Assembly (NCBI RefSeq): GCF_900176205.1
Contig: NZ_LT859959.1
Coordinates: forward strand, 5,167,001-5,231,000
Direction: 5' to 3'
DNA: 64,000 bases
From: Bradyrhizobium sp. ORS 285
GTDB taxonomy: Bacteria; Pseudomonadota; Alphaproteobacteria; Rhizobiales; Xanthobacteraceae
The first letter of the stretch is position 1. Each line of letters opens with the position of its first letter. Shown here piece after piece: positions 24,604 to 34,008 of this stretch. A program made the translations under genes and the position numbers. Under the pieces are notes generated by a model, which worked only from the letters and a program-made list of their open reading frames with translations, searched no databases and was not told the origin of the DNA.

Positions 24604-24875
24604 GCGTCGCGGCGGACGAACTTGTGGAACCGGCTGATCTTCCCGTCCTTGGTGCGGTCCTGATACAGGAACGCCAGCTCGGACTCATCGAACTTGCGGA
24701 AGAATTCGTCCCAGCCGATCTCATCCAGGGATTTCTCCTTGGGGCCGAAGTCGATGCGCAGGATTCCTGCGTGACCATTCTCCTCCGTGGACGCGACGGT
24801 GGAAGGACGGCCGTCGCGCTCCTCGGCCCACTTCCGGATCTTCTCATGGTCGGTGGTTGTTGCGCTCTCGCTCAT
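24600..24875 (-). CDS. Small conserved hypothetical protein (91 residues)
   Basis: The frame starts at ATG 24875 (MSESATTTDHEKIRKWAEER) and ends with TGA overlapping the GTG of the GT9-like gene (GTGA). The product is soluble and highly charged, with 'GRPSTVASTEENGHAGILRIDF' mid-protein and 'WDEFFRKFDESELAFLYQD' near the end. Proteins of this kind are common in rhizobia; I know no proven function. A GGAG ribosome site precedes the start. It is divergent from the ino1 gene, with a 312-base shared upstream region. Confidence 0.75.
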   Translation of the reverse strand: MSESATTTDHEKIRKWAEERDGRPSTVASTEENGHAGILRIDFGPKEKSLDEIGWDEFFRKFDESELAFLYQDRTKDGKISRFHKFVRRDA

Positions 24876-25099
24876 GGCGGGCTCCTCACGAGACGTGCGA
24901 GGCTGATTGTCCCTCGCTGCTGCCATCAGAACGCGAGAGTGCGCAAATCGTTCGTCGGCGGACGGCTCGATGATTTGAGCTTCTTCATCAATGAAGAAGA
25001 TCGTTCCTGGGCAACGTGAGCCGATTCTAACGTAGATCAGTTCTTTCGCTCTTTTCTCGATCAAACACCGCGGCGGCGCCGGCGAGGGTCCTGCTGACA

Positions 25100-25124
25100 G
25101 GAACGAACATACCCTGGGCACGTT
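25100..25124 (+). promoter_or_regulatory. EcfG/RpoE2-type promoter for the ino1-led glycan cluster
   Basis: GGAAC (25100-25104), 16 bases, CGTT (25121-25124) is an exact general-stress consensus match, 64 bases before the ino1 ATG. It is the natural promoter for the run of genes to 31704 and perhaps beyond. The rest of the 312-base gap holds the 13-mer TAACGTAGATCAG (25028-25040), which recurs inverted at 31712. Confidence 0.7.
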
Positions 25125-25187
25125 CGCCGACGTACTTAGGTTTCATTCGCGGCACATCGCGTAGCTATCGCCGGAGGACGACACTCG

Positions 25188-26297
<1,110 letters not shown>

Positions 26298-26304
26298 AGC
26301 CCTG

Positions 26305-26904
26305 ATGATGACCACCAAGCTTCACATGATCCGGCACGGGCATCATCCCCTGCTCGGCCGCATCCTCTGCGGCCGCATGCCGGGCGTCGAGCTCGACGAT
26401 CAGGGCCTCCGCGAGGTCGAGATCTGCGCCGCGCTGATCGATCCCGCTCCCACGCTGGTCCAGTCGAGCCCACAGCTGCGCGCGCTACAGACTGCCGACA
26501 TCATCGCTGGCCGCTACCGGCTTCCCGTCGAGATTGCGCCGGCCCTGGACGAGCTCGATGCCGGCGACTGGACCGGCCGCAGCTTTGCGGAGCTCGAGGC
26601 CGATCCGATCTGGCGGCAATGGAATGAGAAGCGCGCATCGAGCACGCCGCCGAATGGAGAGCGCATGGCGGCGGTGCAGCAGCGGATCGTATCTCACATC
26701 GCCCACCTCTGCGACGAGCGCCGCGGTGAATGCATCGTGCTCGTCAGCCATGCCGAGCCGATCCGAGCTGCAATCATGCATTATGCGCGGATTCCACTCG
26801 ACGAGTTTCATTCCGTCGATGTGGCGCCGGCCAGTATCAGCACGCTGGTCGCGGATTCCACCGGCATCAAGCTCCACCAGGCCAATCAGAAGGTGCCGGC
26901 GTGA
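26305..26904 (+). CDS. Histidine-phosphatase-family protein
   Basis: The ~199-residue protein has the phosphohistidine motif 'MIRHGHHP' near its start and the second catalytic His in 'VLVSHAEPIRAAIMHY'. 'LDELDAGDWTGRSFAELE' is a typical cobC/PhoE-like loop. It probably removes phosphate from a small metabolite; inositol phosphate is a natural guess because ino1 lies just upstream. An earlier ATG at 26272 would overlap ino1 by 26 bases. Its stop overlaps the next GTG start (GTGA). Confidence 0.85.
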   Translation: MMTTKLHMIRHGHHPLLGRILCGRMPGVELDDQGLREVEICAALIDPAPTLVQSSPQLRALQTADIIAGRYRLPVEIAPALDELDAGDWTGRSFAELEADPIWRQWNEKRASSTPPNGERMAAVQQRIVSHIAHLCDERRGECIVLVSHAEPIRAAIMHYARIPLDEFHSVDVAPASISTLVADSTGIKLHQANQKVPA

Positions 26905-28001
26905 AGATCGTCATTTTCGGCCTGACCATCTCGTCGTCCTGGGGCAACGGTCACGCCACGCTGTGGCGCGGACTGTGCAAGAACCTCATCCGCGCCGGAC
27001 ACAGCGTCGTATTCTTCGAGAAGGATGTGCCCTACTACGCCGACAACCGCGACATGGCGGAGCTCACAGGCGGACGGCTGGTGCTCTACCGGTCGTGGCA
27101 GGATTGCATGCCGATCGCCGCCGCCGAGCTACGCGACGCGGATGCCGCCGTCCTGACCTCCTATTGTCCCGATGGACATGAGGCCACCGCGCTGATCCTG
27201 GATCGCGCGCGCGGGCTCAAGGTGTTCTATGATCTGGACACGCCGGTCACGCTCGACCGGCTGCGCGCCGGAGAGACTCTCTCTTACATTGGTCCGCGCG
27301 GGCTTGCCGATTTCGACCTCGTCCTCAGCTTCACCGGCGGGCCACGGCTTGTCGAGGAATATCGCAATCGGCTGGGCGCGCGCCAGATTGCGCCGCTGTA
27401 CGGTCATGTCGACCCCGACGTGCATCGACCGGTTGCGCCGGAGCCGCAATACCGGGCTGCGCTGTCCTATCTCGGAACGTACTCGACTGATCGCCAAGCG
27501 ACGCTGGAAGAGCTGTTCGTCGGCCCTGCCCGCGCGCGCCAAGACCTGCGCTTCCTGATCGGCGGCGCACAATATCCGCAGGATTTCCCGTGGTCGTCCA
27601 ACATCTACTTCGTGCGCCATCTGCCGCCGGCCGAGCACGCCGCCTTCTTCGCGTCCTCTCGGCTGACGCTCAACGTGACCCGGCGCGCGATGGCCGAGAT
27701 GGGCTGGTGCCCGTCGGGCCGGCTGTTCGAGGCGGCCGCATGCGGTGTACCGCTGCTCAGCGACAGCTGGGACGGCATCGAGCAGTTCTTCACACCCGAC
27801 GCGGAGATCATCCTGGCTGGTCGCGCGCAGGATGCGCTCGCCGCGCTCACGCGTGACGATGGCGAGCTGGCGCGCATCGCAGCCCGCGCCCAGCAACGCA
27901 CCCTCGACGAACATAGCTCTCAGCAGCGCGCGGCCGAGATGATCAGCCTGTTGGAACGGGCAGTCCGGCGCGCACTGGCATTGACGACACAGGAGGCCTG
28001 A
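26901..28001 (+). CDS. CgeB-like glycosyltransferase (paralogue 1)
   Basis: The 366-residue protein (GTG start) looks like a GT-B glycosyltransferase of the CgeB/group 1-like type. The N-terminal motif 'ISSSWGNGHATLWRGL' and C-terminal 'RLFEAAACGVPLLSDSW' (sugar-nucleotide site, about 270-286) are shared with three other genes of the cluster at 36412, 37536 and 38621. It is closest to the gene at 38621: compare 'FYDLDTPVTLDRL' with 'FYDIDTPVTLAQL'. Donor and acceptor are unknown. It has no signal peptide or membrane helix, so it acts in the cytoplasm. Confidence 0.82.
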   Translation: MKIVIFGLTISSSWGNGHATLWRGLCKNLIRAGHSVVFFEKDVPYYADNRDMAELTGGRLVLYRSWQDCMPIAAAELRDADAAVLTSYCPDGHEATALILDRARGLKVFYDLDTPVTLDRLRAGETLSYIGPRGLADFDLVLSFTGGPRLVEEYRNRLGARQIAPLYGHVDPDVHRPVAPEPQYRAALSYLGTYSTDRQATLEELFVGPARARQDLRFLIGGAQYPQDFPWSSNIYFVRHLPPAEHAAFFASSRLTLNVTRRAMAEMGWCPSGRLFEAAACGVPLLSDSWDGIEQFFTPDAEIILAGRAQDALAALTRDDGELARIAARAQQRTLDEHSSQQRAAEMISLLERAVRRALALTTQEA

Positions 28002-28002
28002 C

Positions 28003-28803
28003 ATGTGGGGCATCGTCCCAGCCGCCGGTCGCGGCAGCCGTATCCAGCCCTTGGCGTTTTCCAAGGAGCTGCTCCCAGTCGGCAGCCGCAGCGACAATGG
28101 CACCGAGCGGCCCTGCGCCGTTTCGGAGTATCTCGTCGAGCGGCTGATCCTCGGCGGTGCCGACAAGATCTGCTTCGTCATCTCGCCGGGCAAATCGGAC
28201 ATTCTCGAATATTTCGGCGACCGCTATGGCAGCGCGCGTCTCGCTTATGTCGTGCAGCCCGAAGCCGCCGGCCTGTGCGACGCCGTCTTCCGCGCCTCGA
28301 CCGTCATTGGCGAGCGCGAGGACGTGCTGGTGGGACTGCCGGACACGGTGTGGTTTCCGAAGGGCGCGCTGGCGAGCCTGCCGGATGCCGATCTGTCCTT
28401 CCTGCTGTTTCCGGTCGAGCATCCCGAATTCTTCGATGCGGTCGTGCTCGACGGCGACGCCGTCAAGGAAATCCAGGTCAAGCAGCGCGCCGCCACGTCG
28501 AACTGGATCTGGGGCGCGTTCCGCATGTCGGCCCGCGGCTTCCACGATCTCAGCACCTTATGGCAAGCCCGCAATCGCAGCGACGAATATTTCGGCACGC
28601 TGGTGAACAGCTATCTCGCTGCCGGCGGCTCCGGCGTCGGCGTCAAGGCCGGCGAGGCCTATGTCGATGTCGGCACCATCAACGGCTACCGCACGGCAAT
28701 TGCGCTGCTGGCCGCGTCCCAGGACAGCGTCGAGCCGCGCCCGACGGTGCGCGCCGCGGTCCGGACCGGCGCACTTCCCACGCTTGACGGAGGCCGGGCA
28801 TGA
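28003..28803 (+). CDS. Sugar-phosphate nucleotidyltransferase
   Basis: The 266-residue protein shows the NTP-transferase signature 'PAAGRGSRIQPLAFSKELLPVG' in its first 30 residues, with the Gly-rich phosphate loop and the Lys that binds the alpha-phosphate. 'GLPDTVWFP' is the metal/base-binding strand. It activates a sugar-1-phosphate as an NDP-sugar. It lies one base after the glycosyltransferase and overlaps the methyltransferase by four bases. Its closest relatives are glucose-1-phosphate thymidylyl/cytidylyltransferases; the sugar used here is not readable. Confidence 0.85.
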   Translation: MWGIVPAAGRGSRIQPLAFSKELLPVGSRSDNGTERPCAVSEYLVERLILGGADKICFVISPGKSDILEYFGDRYGSARLAYVVQPEAAGLCDAVFRASTVIGEREDVLVGLPDTVWFPKGALASLPDADLSFLLFPVEHPEFFDAVVLDGDAVKEIQVKQRAATSNWIWGAFRMSARGFHDLSTLWQARNRSDEYFGTLVNSYLAAGGSGVGVKAGEAYVDVGTINGYRTAIALLAASQDSVEPRPTVRAAVRTGALPTLDGGRA

Positions 28804-29564
28804 CGAGCGATCTGCTCTCGCGCGACGAGATCCGCCGCCGGGTCCATGCGCTCGGGCCGTGGTTTCACAACCTCGACCTCAAGGGCGTGCCGACCGCGCC
28901 GACGCACTTTCTGGGCGACTATCCGAATGTGAAATGGCGGCGCTTCGCCGAGATCATTCCGGACGACCTCTCGGGCAAGTCGGTGCTCGACATCGGCTGC
29001 AATGCCGGCTTCTACGCCATGGAGATGAAGCGTCGCGGCGCGGCACGCGTGCTCGGCCTGGATACCGACGACGACTATCTGGCGCAGGCGCGCTTTGCCG
29101 CCGACGTCAACGGTCTCGACATCGAGTTTCGCAAGCTCTCGACCTATGATGTCGGCCAGCTCGGCGAGACCTTCGATCTCGTGATCTTCATGGGCGTGCT
29201 CTACCACCTACGTCACCCGCTGCTCGCGCTCGACCTAATTCGCGAGCACGTCGTCGGCGATCAGCTGCTGTTCCAGTCGATGCAGCGCGGCTCGACTGAC
29301 GTCGACGAGATCGCCAGTAACTATGATTTCTGGACGACCGGCCCGTTCGACAGTCCGGGCTATCCCAAGATGCATTTCATCGAGCACAAATATGCCGACG
29401 ATCCCACCAATTGGTGGGCGCCGAACCGGGCCTGTGTCGAAGCCATGCTGCGCAGCGCCGGCTTTGCGATCCTCGCCCATCCCGAGGAGGAGGTCTATCT
29501 GTGCCGCAAGGCGCCGCGACCGCAGCAGGACGGGCCGGTCTATCCAGCACGAGGTGAGAGATGA
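28800..29564 (+). CDS. SAM-dependent methyltransferase (CmoB-like fold)
   Basis: The 254-residue protein has SAM motif I 'SVLDIGCNAGFYAMEM' (about 60-75) and 'DLVIFMGVLYHLRHPLLAL', close to the CmoB/DUF1698 pattern. The N-terminal 'PWFHNLDLKGVPTAP' is a hallmark of a methyltransferase family I recall from rhizobial glycan clusters (TIGRFAM Rta_06860 type; not verified). Lying among glycosyltransferases, it probably methylates a sugar or the oligosaccharide rather than tRNA. ATGA overlaps on both sides. Confidence 0.82.
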   Translation: MTSDLLSRDEIRRRVHALGPWFHNLDLKGVPTAPTHFLGDYPNVKWRRFAEIIPDDLSGKSVLDIGCNAGFYAMEMKRRGAARVLGLDTDDDYLAQARFAADVNGLDIEFRKLSTYDVGQLGETFDLVIFMGVLYHLRHPLLALDLIREHVVGDQLLFQSMQRGSTDVDEIASNYDFWTTGPFDSPGYPKMHFIEHKYADDPTNWWAPNRACVEAMLRSAGFAILAHPEEEVYLCRKAPRPQQDGPVYPARGER

Positions 29565-30505
29565 TCGAGGCGGCGAAGATCTGGAACGAGCCGAACAACA
29601 AGTCGCATTGGGACCTGCAGCTCGATCCCGACTGGGCGCGTTTCGCCGAGACCGCGATCGCCGCCGGCAAGGCCATCCGCTCGGCACATGCGACATTGCC
29701 GCGCGTGCTCGGCGGCATCTCGCCGATCGATCCGGCCTTCATCAACAACATGAAGGCGCGCGGCGTGCTCGATCATGTCGATGCCGTCGCGGTGCACGGC
29801 TTTCCGCTGGATTGGAATCTCTGGAAGATCGACGAATGGCCCACCAAGCTGGCTGAGATCCAAGCGCTGGTCTCGGTGCCGGTCTGGGTGACCGAGGTCG
29901 GCGTCTCCTCGTTCGGCGCCGATGAGGTGCAGGCCTGGGGATTACAGCGCACCGCCGAGCTGCTGAACGGCCGTGCGCCGCGCGTTCATTGGTATAGTCT
30001 CTACGATCTGCCGACGGCGTGGGAAGCCACGACGCGGCACAAGGAGGCGGAAGGCTCATCCTACTACCGGCACTTCCATATGGGCCTGTTGCGCGAGGAT
30101 GGTTCGCCGAAGCTGGCCGCGGAGGTGTTTCCGGAGCATGCCCATGGCATGGGCCTATGCCAATGGTTTCACTTCGAGGATCATCGTCTGGACGACGCCG
30201 TGCGCTGGCTGCGCCGGCTCGGCGTCCGGCACCTCCGCACGGGGCTGTCCTGGGCCGACAGTTTCCGCCCCAACGCGCTCGACTGGTTCGATCGCCAGAT
30301 GGAGGCGCTGGCGGAGTTCGACGTCACCGTGACGTTCTGCTTCACGCCCGAGCATCGCGGCATCGCTCCCCATCACACCAGCCCGCCGCTGGACGTCAAC
30401 GAGTTCGCCGATTTCTGCGCCGGCATGATCTTGCGCTATTGCGCGACCACCGGTGTGGCGGCTCCGCCGCCCGCGCTGCCGGAGCCGCTGCCATGCGCGC
30501 CCTGA
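29561..30505 (+). CDS. Clan A glycoside hydrolase-like protein, apparently circularly permuted
   Basis: The 314-residue protein starts almost at the acid/base motif 'IWNEPN' (residues 7-12) of clan A (beta/alpha)8 hydrolases, which normally sits after strand 4. Strands 5-8 follow: 'GGISP', '[10 protein letters not shown]', the nucleophile-type '[12 protein letters not shown]' and 'HWYSLYDLP', ending in '[16 protein letters not shown]'. What look like strands 1-3 come after it: 'LCQWFHFED', '[13 protein letters not shown]' and '[14 protein letters not shown]'. So all eight strands seem present in the order 4-8 then 1-3. It resembles xylosidase/GH39-type enzymes and has no signal peptide. It may trim or transfer a sugar. 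Confidence 0.7.
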   Translation: MIEAAKIWNEPNNKSHWDLQLDPDWARFAETAIAAGKAIRSAHATLPRVLGGISPIDPAFINNMKARGVLDHVDAVAVHGFPLDWNLWKIDEWPTKLAEIQALVSVPVWVTEVGVSSFGADEVQAWGLQRTAELLNGRAPRVHWYSLYDLPTAWEATTRHKEAEGSSYYRHFHMGLLREDGSPKLAAEVFPEHAHGMGLCQWFHFEDHRLDDAVRWLRRLGVRHLRTGLSWADSFRPNALDWFDRQMEALAEFDVTVTFCFTPEHRGIAPHHTSPPLDVNEFADFCAGMILRYCATTGVAAPPPALPEPLPCAP

Positions 30506-31704
30506 TCGTGGTGATGGACTCGGTCGGCATCGGCGGCGCGCCAGATGCGGCCAGCTATGGCGACGACGGCGCCGATACGGTCGGCCACATTGCCGATGCC
30601 TGTGCCGCCGGCCGCGCGGATAACGGTCAGCGCCAGGGGCCTCTGCAAGTCGCCTATCTGGCTGCGCTCGGACTTGGCGAAGCCTGCGAGCGCGCCACCG
30701 GCCGCAAGCCGCCAGGTCTGCAGCAGCGAGCCGGCGCCGGCGCGGCGTTCGGCGTCGCCCACGAGCAGTCGCGCGGCAAGGACACGCCATCGGGCCACTG
30801 GGAAATCGCCGGCGTGCCTGTTCCGTTTGACTGGGGCTACTTCCCCAAGACCGTTCCCGCCTTTCCGCCCGACCTGATTGAACAGCTATGCGCGTCCGCC
30901 GGGCTGTCCGGCATCCTTGGTGATTGCCACGCCTCCGGGACCGAGATCATTGCCGCGTTGGGCGAGGTCCACATGCAGACCGGCCGGCCGATCTGCTACA
31001 CGTCAGCCGACTCCGTGTTCCAGATCGCGGCGCATGAAGAGACGTTCGGTCTCGACCAGCTCTATCAGCTCTGCGAAACGGCACGGCCGCTGGTCGATCG
31101 CTTCAACATCGGCCGCGTCATCGCGCGCCCCTTCGTCGGACGTTCCCACGCCGATTTCAGGCGGACAGCGAACCGCCGCGACTACGCCGTGCCGCCGCCC
31201 GAGCCGACGATCCTCGATATCGCCACCGCCGAGCGGCGCCACGTCGTGACGATAGGCAAGATCGCCGACATCTTCGCGCATCGCGGCACAGGCCGCAACC
31301 TCAAGGGCGAGAGCAACGACGCGCTGTTCACGCGCATGCTCGAGGGTTTCGCTACAATCGAGGATGGCGGTCTGCTGTTCGCCAATTTCGTCGACTTCGA
31401 TACACTCTACGGTCATCGCCGGGATGTCGCGGGCTATGCCTGTGCGCTCGAAAGCTTCGATGCGCGATTGCCCGAGTTGCTGAACGTTTTGCGCAGCGAC
31501 GATCTCCTCATCGTCACCGCCGACCATGGCTGCGATCCGACCTGGAGCGGCTCCGATCATACGCGAGAGAGCGTTCCCGTGCTGATCGCTAATGGCCGCA
31601 GCGCCGGACCGATCGGGGCGCGCAGCAGCTTTGCGGACATCGGCGCAACCGTGGCGCAGCATCTCGATATGGAGCCGACGCGTCACGGCTGCCCGTTCTG
31701 GTGA
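30493..31704 (+). CDS. deoB: Phosphopentomutase
   Basis: The 403-residue protein is a DeoB-type alkaline-phosphatase-fold mutase: '[19 protein letters not shown]' with the first metal Asp, '[12 protein letters not shown]', '[11 protein letters not shown]' near the phospho-acceptor region, and '[18 protein letters not shown]' for the second metal site. It interconverts (deoxy)ribose-1-phosphate and -5-phosphate. deoB usually sits with nucleoside-salvage genes; here it overlaps the hydrolase gene by 13 bases inside a glycan cluster. It may feed a pentose-1-phosphate to the nucleotidyltransferase or may simply have been captured by the operon. Confidence 0.92.
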   Translation: MRALIVVMDSVGIGGAPDAASYGDDGADTVGHIADACAAGRADNGQRQGPLQVAYLAALGLGEACERATGRKPPGLQQRAGAGAAFGVAHEQSRGKDTPSGHWEIAGVPVPFDWGYFPKTVPAFPPDLIEQLCASAGLSGILGDCHASGTEIIAALGEVHMQTGRPICYTSADSVFQIAAHEETFGLDQLYQLCETARPLVDRFNIGRVIARPFVGRSHADFRRTANRRDYAVPPPEPTILDIATAERRHVVTIGKIADIFAHRGTGRNLKGESNDALFTRMLEGFATIEDGGLLFANFVDFDTLYGHRRDVAGYACALESFDARLPELLNVLRSDDLLIVTADHGCDPTWSGSDHTRESVPVLIANGRSAGPIGARSSFADIGATVAQHLDMEPTRHGCPFW

Positions 31705-31764
31705 GCCGGCTCTGATCTACGTTATTGATGTAGGTTAGAGAAATTATTGTTTGTACGTGCGCTA

Positions 31765-31789
31765 GGAACCAACATTCGTTGCGCCGCTT
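31765..31789 (+). promoter_or_regulatory. Candidate EcfG-type promoter for the second half of the glycan cluster
   Basis: GGAAC (31765-31769), 16 bases, GCTT (31786-31789), in the only sizeable gap (133 bases) of the cluster and 49 bases before the epimerase ATG. The -35 is exact; the -10 fits the looser TT form. The 13-mer CTGATCTACGTTA lies just upstream at 31712-31724. Confidence 0.45.
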
Positions 31790-31837
31790 CTCACCGGGAG
31801 AGTTCGTTCCAAAATCACTTAAAGGGAGTAGCGCGGC

Positions 31838-32950
31838 ATGACACGTGTCCTGATTACCGGAGGCGCAGGGTTCATCGGCTCCCATACCGCCGATGCGCTG
31901 ATCTCCGCAGGCTACGAGGTCAGGCTGCTCGACTCGCTCTCTCCCCAGGTGCACGGCCCGCAGCGCCAGCGTCCCTCCTACCTGCACGCCGACGCCGAGC
32001 TTCTGGTCGGCGACGTCACGGATCCGGTCGCCGTCGAGCGCGCGCTGCGCGGCGTCGACAAGGTGCTGCATCTCGCATCCAGCGTCGGCGTCGGCCAGAG
32101 CATGTACGATATCGAGTCCTACGTGCGCACCAACGAGCTCGGCACGGCGGTGTTGCTGCAGGCTTTAGCCAACCGTCCCGTGGCCCGTCTGGTCGTCGCC
32201 TCCTCGATGAGCGTCTATGGCGAGGGCGCATGCCGCGCCGCCAACGGATCGGTCGTCGCGCCCGACGAGCGCTCGCTGGATCAGCTCAAGCGCGGTGATT
32301 GGGAACTCACGGATGCGGCCGGCGGCACGCTTGAACCAATGCGGACACCGGAGACCAAGCAGCCGACGCTCAGCTCGATCTATGCCCTGAACAAATATGC
32401 ACAGGAGCGGATGTGCCTGATCACCGGCAAGGCCTACGGCATCCCGACTCTGGCGCTGCGCTTCTTCAACGTGTTCGGGCCGCGCCAGGCGCTGTCCAAC
32501 CCCTATACCGGCGTGCTCGCGATCTTCGCGGCCAGGCTGCTCAACGACCGTCCGCCGCTGGTGTTCGAGGACGGTCGGCAGCGGCGCGACTTCGTCCACG
32601 TCCATGACGTTGCCCGTGCCTGCGTGCTCGCGCTCGAAAGCGGTCACGCCGACGACGTGTTCAACATTGGGTCTGGCCAGAGCCGGAGCATCGTCTCGGT
32701 CGCCGAGGATCTCGCCCGTGTCATGGGGCGCTCGCAGATGACGCCGACGATCACGGCGAAGTATCGCGCCGGTGATATCCGGCATTGCTTTGCTGATATC
32801 AGCAAGAGCGAGCGGGTACTCGGCTTCAAGCCCGCCGTGCGGTTCGAGGACGGGCTCGACGAGCTCGCACATTATCTCGCCGACCAGTTCGCCGACGACC
32901 AGGCAGAGAAGGCGACCGAAGAGCTTTCGCGACGCGGGTTGGTTGCATGA
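31838..32950 (+). CDS. NAD-dependent sugar epimerase/dehydratase
   Basis: The 370-residue extended SDR has the Rossmann motif GGAGFIGSH (residues 8-16), catalytic Tyr/Lys in 'SIYALNKYAQE' and 'LRFFNVFGPRQALSNPYTGV' typical of UDP/dTDP-sugar epimerases. An AAAGGGAG ribosome site lies upstream. It overlaps the next epimerase by four bases. It converts an NDP-sugar, but the substrate (glucose/galactose, xylose or other) cannot be fixed. The gene begins the second half of the cluster. Confidence 0.88.
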   Translation: MTRVLITGGAGFIGSHTADALISAGYEVRLLDSLSPQVHGPQRQRPSYLHADAELLVGDVTDPVAVERALRGVDKVLHLASSVGVGQSMYDIESYVRTNELGTAVLLQALANRPVARLVVASSMSVYGEGACRAANGSVVAPDERSLDQLKRGDWELTDAAGGTLEPMRTPETKQPTLSSIYALNKYAQERMCLITGKAYGIPTLALRFFNVFGPRQALSNPYTGVLAIFAARLLNDRPPLVFEDGRQRRDFVHVHDVARACVLALESGHADDVFNIGSGQSRSIVSVAEDLARVMGRSQMTPTITAKYRAGDIRHCFADISKSERVLGFKPAVRFEDGLDELAHYLADQFADDQAEKATEELSRRGLVA

Positions 32951-34008
32951 TGGACACGACATCGAACCAGGCTCCGATCGTGATCACCGGCGGCTGCGGC
33001 TTCATCGGCTGCAATCTCGCCGACCGGCTCGCGACGCGTGGCGATCATGTCCTGATCCTCGACAATCTCGTCCGTGCCGGCGTGCGCGAGAACGCACAAT
33101 GGCTGAAATCACGCCACGGCGACCGGATCACCATCATCGTCGGAGACATCAGGGATCCCATCACGGTCATCGACACGGTCAAGCAGTCCAAGGCCGTGCT
33201 TCATCTTGCCGCCCAGGTCGCCGTGACCTCCAGTCTCGACAGCCCCGTCGACGATTTCGAGATTAACGCGCGCGGCACTCTCAATGTGCTTGAGGCCGTT
33301 CGCCTGCATAATCCTGGTGTCCCCGTGCTGTTCGCCTCGACCAACAAGGTCTACGGCCGGCTCATCGGCGACGACGAGATCACCCGTACGGGCCAGCGCT
33401 ATCAGCCGATCAGTCCAGCTCTGACGCACGGCGTCTCCGAGCGGGCGCCGCTCGATCTCTACAGCCCCTATGGCTGCTCGAAGGGCGCGGCCGATCAATA
33501 CGTTCACGACTATGCGCGGGTCTTCGGCTTGAAGACAGCTGTGCTGCGGATGAGCTGCATCTACGGCCCGCGCCAGTTCGGCAACGAGGATCAGGGCTGG
33601 ATCGCCCACTTCGTTCTGTCGGCCCTGCGCGGCGCGCCGTTGACGATCTATGGCGACGGCTGCCAGGTGCGCGATGCGCTCTACGTCGCCGATGCGGTCG
33701 ACGCGTGGCTTACGGTGCTCGATCAGATCGACACGACACGCGGACGGGTCTTCAACCTCGGCGGTGGACCTTCGAACGCGATTAGTCTGCTCGAGTTGAT
33801 CGACCAGATCGGGCAACTTTCCGGGCCGGTCAATTACAGCTTCTCGGATTGGCGCCCCGGCGACCAGCCGTGGTACGTCACCGACATCAGCGCGCTATCC
33901 GGAGCGACCGGGTGGCGGCCGCGGACAAATTTCGCTGATGGCCTTCGCGGGCTGCATGGCTGGCTCGCTGGTCGCTTTGCCGAGCGGGACCAGGAGGCGC
34001 TGGCATGA
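32947..34008 (+). CDS. NAD-dependent epimerase, CDP-paratose/tyvelose epimerase-like
   Basis: The 353-residue extended SDR has GGCGFIGCN (residues 14-22), catalytic 'YGCSKGAADQYVHDYARVFG' and 'RMSCIYGPRQFGNEDQGWIAHF'. The NKVYG motif and the GNEDQGW stretch are typical of CDP-paratose 2-epimerase relatives. No other CDP-dideoxyhexose genes are present, so a different C2-epimerisation is likely. It overlaps the radical SAM gene by four bases. Confidence 0.85.
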   Translation: MMDTTSNQAPIVITGGCGFIGCNLADRLATRGDHVLILDNLVRAGVRENAQWLKSRHGDRITIIVGDIRDPITVIDTVKQSKAVLHLAAQVAVTSSLDSPVDDFEINARGTLNVLEAVRLHNPGVPVLFASTNKVYGRLIGDDEITRTGQRYQPISPALTHGVSERAPLDLYSPYGCSKGAADQYVHDYARVFGLKTAVLRMSCIYGPRQFGNEDQGWIAHFVLSALRGAPLTIYGDGCQVRDALYVADAVDAWLTVLDQIDTTRGRVFNLGGGPSNAISLLELIDQIGQLSGPVNYSFSDWRPGDQPWYVTDISALSGATGWRPRTNFADGLRGLHGWLAGRFAERDQEALA

